A DNA stretch of 15,395 nt from Butyrivibrio sp. Lineage in GTDB: Bacteria; Bacillota; Clostridia; Lachnospirales; Lachnospiraceae. The position numbers were made by a program, and so were the translations under genes. The stretch spans positions 1 through 15,395 of the forward strand of contig JAEDHB010000032.1 in assembly GCA_016297265.1 (NCBI GenBank). Direction: 5' to 3'. Below, one piece after another: positions 13,980 through 15,395 of this stretch (its first letter is position 1; every line of letters begins with the position of its first letter). Below the pieces are notes generated by a model, which saw only the letters and a program-made list of their open reading frames with translations, searched no databases and was not told the origin of the DNA.

Positions 13980-14011
13980 TTGACTCTGACCGTAAGGGCA
14001 GAGTGTACAAT
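13980..14011 (+). promoter_or_regulatory. MerR-type promoter/operator before the merR gene (autoregulation)
   Basis: TTGACT (13980-13985) and TACAAT (14006-14011) are separated by 20 bases. The dyad ACTCTGACC (13983-13991) against GGGCAGAGT (13996-14004) pairs at 8 of 9 positions around GTAA. The lead-in (AAAATAC then CTTGACTCT) is shared with the site at 11208-11239. Transcription would start near 14018, which rules against ATG 14020 as the start of the regulator. Confidence 0.9.
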
Positions 14012-14040
14012 CGGGATATATGATAGTAGGAGGTTATAAA

Positions 14041-14892
14041 ATGAGAATGAACGACGAACACAAAGCCTGCACCGAGAAGCAGGAAAGGGTACTGTACAGA
14101 ATCGGTTTTTTTGCACAGATGAACCATATAACGGTAAAGACTTTGCGGTTTTATGAATCCGAGGGACTTCTGATGCCGGCGTATGTGGATGACGAAAGCG
14201 GATACAGGTATTACACCATGGACCAGATGTCGGTTATACATCAGATTACTGCTTTGAAGAAGGCCGGTTTTACGCTTGAGGATATCAAAAGAATCAGAAA
14301 CGGAGGAAATCAGGAAAGCTTCATCGCCAACAAAAAGGCAGAGGTTATGGAAAAGATTGCAGAACTCACAAGACAGCTTGCGATTCTGGACTCTTATTTG
14401 ACTAAGAAAAACGCCACTCTGGATAATCCGGTGCTGGTAAAGACTCTGCCCGAAGTAATAGTGGCGAGTGTTGAGACAAGAATTGATACTTATGATGATC
14501 TCTTCACTGTAATGCCCGATATGGGAGCGCTTATGGAAGAAGCAGGTTGTGTATGTGCCAAGCCTGAATATTGCTTTACTCAGTATCTTGAGAGCGGATA
14601 CAAGGAGGAAAAAATATTGATTCAGACTTGCGAGGCGGTTACTGAGATGAAGGAGGATCTGGATAATCTTCATTTTCAAAAATTACCTGAAGTGGAGGCG
14701 GCATGTATTTTTCATAAGGGTTCCTATGACCGCTTTCCTGAGAGCTATGCAACCATCCTGCAGTTTATTGAGGACAATGGATATGAGATAGCAGGGAATA
14801 TCAGGGAAAACTATATCGACGGAATATGGAATACGGACAGCAGCGAACAATGGTTGTCTGAAATACAGATACCTGTAAGGAAGAGAGGATAA
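14041..14892 (+). CDS. MerR-family regulator with GyrI-like/BmrR-type effector domain
   Basis: This 283-residue protein has three parts. A MerR winged helix covers about residues 17-85, seen in YRIGFFAQMNHITVKTLRFYESEGLLMPAYVD and the SGYRYYTMDQ turn. A dimerising coiled helix spans about 92-125. A C-terminal domain (about 130-280) of the GyrI-like/BmrR type carries a conserved pattern around CIFHKGSYDRFPESYATILQFIEDNGYEIAGNIRENYIDG. Such domains bind hydrophobic or cationic drugs, and the protein then activates export genes. ATG 14041 is chosen because AGGAGG (14028-14033) precedes it by 7 bases; the upstream in-frame ATG 14020 lies at the transcription start. MerR-type sites before the ABC genes and before itself are its likely targets. 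Only 2 bases separate it from the UvrA-like gene. Confidence 0.93.
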   Translation: MRMNDEHKACTEKQERVLYRIGFFAQMNHITVKTLRFYESEGLLMPAYVDDESGYRYYTMDQMSVIHQITALKKAGFTLEDIKRIRNGGNQESFIANKKAEVMEKIAELTRQLAILDSYLTKKNATLDNPVLVKTLPEVIVASVETRIDTYDDLFTVMPDMGALMEEAGCVCAKPEYCFTQYLESGYKEEKILIQTCEAVTEMKEDLDNLHFQKLPEVEAACIFHKGSYDRFPESYATILQFIEDNGYEIAGNIRENYIDGIWNTDSSEQWLSEIQIPVRKRG

Positions 14893-14894
14893 TT

Positions 14895-15395
14895 ATGTCG
14901 GATAATATTGTAATTAAAGGACTTAAAACCAATAATCTGAAAAATATATCACTTGAATTACCTAAGAATAAAATCATAGTTTTTACCGGAGTGTCGGGCT
15001 CCGGTAAATCCAGCATTGTCTTTGACACAATTGCGGCGGAAAGCCAGCGCCAGATTAACGAGACCTACTCAGCCTGGATAAGAGGACGACTTCCTAAATA
15101 TGAAAAACCTGATGTGGAATACATTAACAATCTCACTGCTTCTGTAATTGTTGACCAGAGCAGGCTTGGAGGCAACGCACGTTCTACGGTGGGAACCATC
15201 AGTGATATGTACTCCGCATTGAGATTATTGTATTCAAGAATAGGGCAGCCTGCTGTGGGGACCTCATCATATTTTTCCTTCAATGACCCGAACGGAATGT
15301 GCAAAACATGTTCAGGAATCGGCAAAATATTGGATTTGAATATTGATGCAGTAATTGACAAAGACAAGTCGTGGAATGAAGGCTTTATTGCATTA
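14895..15395 (+). CDS. UvrA-like ABC ATPase lacking the UvrB-binding insert (3' end outside window)
   Basis: The first 167 residues are visible. Walker A is GVSGSGKS (32-39). Next come the UvrA blocks QRQINETYSAWIRG, YEKPDVEYINNL and the RSTVGT motif (96-101) with DMYSALRLLYSRIG. In repair UvrA, roughly a hundred or more residues holding the first zinc site and UvrB-binding domain follow. Here only about nine residues intervene before FSFNDPNGMCKTCSGIG (127-143), which matches the distal FSFNSPYGACPTCGGLG segment of UvrA. This is the pattern of UvrA2/DrrC-like proteins linked to drug tolerance, not of excinuclease UvrA. The start ATG 14895 follows AGAGGA by a few bases, 2 bases after the merR stop, so it is co-translated with the regulator. 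The second ATPase half lies beyond the window. Confidence 0.9.
   Translation, partial: MSDNIVIKGLKTNNLKNISLELPKNKIIVFTGVSGSGKSSIVFDTIAAESQRQINETYSAWIRGRLPKYEKPDVEYINNLTASVIVDQSRLGGNARSTVGTISDMYSALRLLYSRIGQPAVGTSSYFSFNDPNGMCKTCSGIGKILDLNIDAVIDKDKSWNEGFIAL

Noticed and set aside
13957..14679. 240-codon open frame on the minus strand
   Set aside because: It lies opposite the clearly coding MerR gene, has no ribosome binding site of note and no recognisable domain, and its composition is that of an antisense shadow.
1..15395. CRISPR array, insertion sequence, integrase or prophage genes
   Set aside because: No regularly spaced repeats, transposase, integrase or phage structural proteins were found, although the left region looks accessory.

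Overview
The window reads as chromosome of a low-to-mid G+C Gram-positive anaerobe, most likely a Clostridia member of the Lachnospiraceae type. The evidence is GGAGG-type ribosome binding sites before almost every gene, ATG/TTG starts, a class B sortase, a MocR-type regulator divergent from pdxST, and protein sequences that look like Clostridia homologues. This is inference from recognised families; no search was run. By eye, the left third (1-5040) is more AT-rich and carries accessory genes and a decayed gene, while the right two thirds are more ordinary chromosome.

Left region (1-5040). The 3' tail of a membrane-protein gene (3-125) is followed by a compact toxin-antitoxin operon. It has a near-consensus promoter (203-231), a RelB/DinJ-type antitoxin (255-575) and a RelE/ParE-superfamily toxin (572-919) that overlap by 4 bases. 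Next come an unrecognised four-helix membrane protein (954-1388), a DinD homologue (1513-2379), an AraC-type regulator (2427-3176) and a cytoplasmic transglutaminase-like protein (3225-3929). A peptidase E-like gene broken by an internal deletion (about 3986-4368) and a hairpin-rich intergenic stretch follow. A CDP-alcohol phosphatidyltransferase (4546-5040) ends the region; its start appears to have been moved by a 28-base insertion.

Middle region (5051-11190). The vitamin B6 locus has pdxS and pdxT on the minus strand and a divergent MocR/PdxR-like regulator (6614-8011). It is followed on the plus strand by an SGNH-fold esterase (8070-8717) with a terminator, a MATE exporter (8867-10228), and a class B sortase (10275-11153) with a strong intrinsic terminator.

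Right region (11200-15395). This looks like a drug-responsive export and resistance module: an ABC ATPase and ABC-2 permease, a DD-type cation/proton antiporter, a MerR regulator with a BmrR/GyrI-like ligand domain, and the start of a UvrA-like ABC protein that lacks the UvrB-binding insert. Two MerR-type promoters, each with a 20-base spacer filled by a dyad, lie before the ABC genes and before the MerR gene. The simplest reading is that this one regulator controls both transcription units, including itself. This regulon is the most interesting coherent system in the window, although its parts belong to known families.
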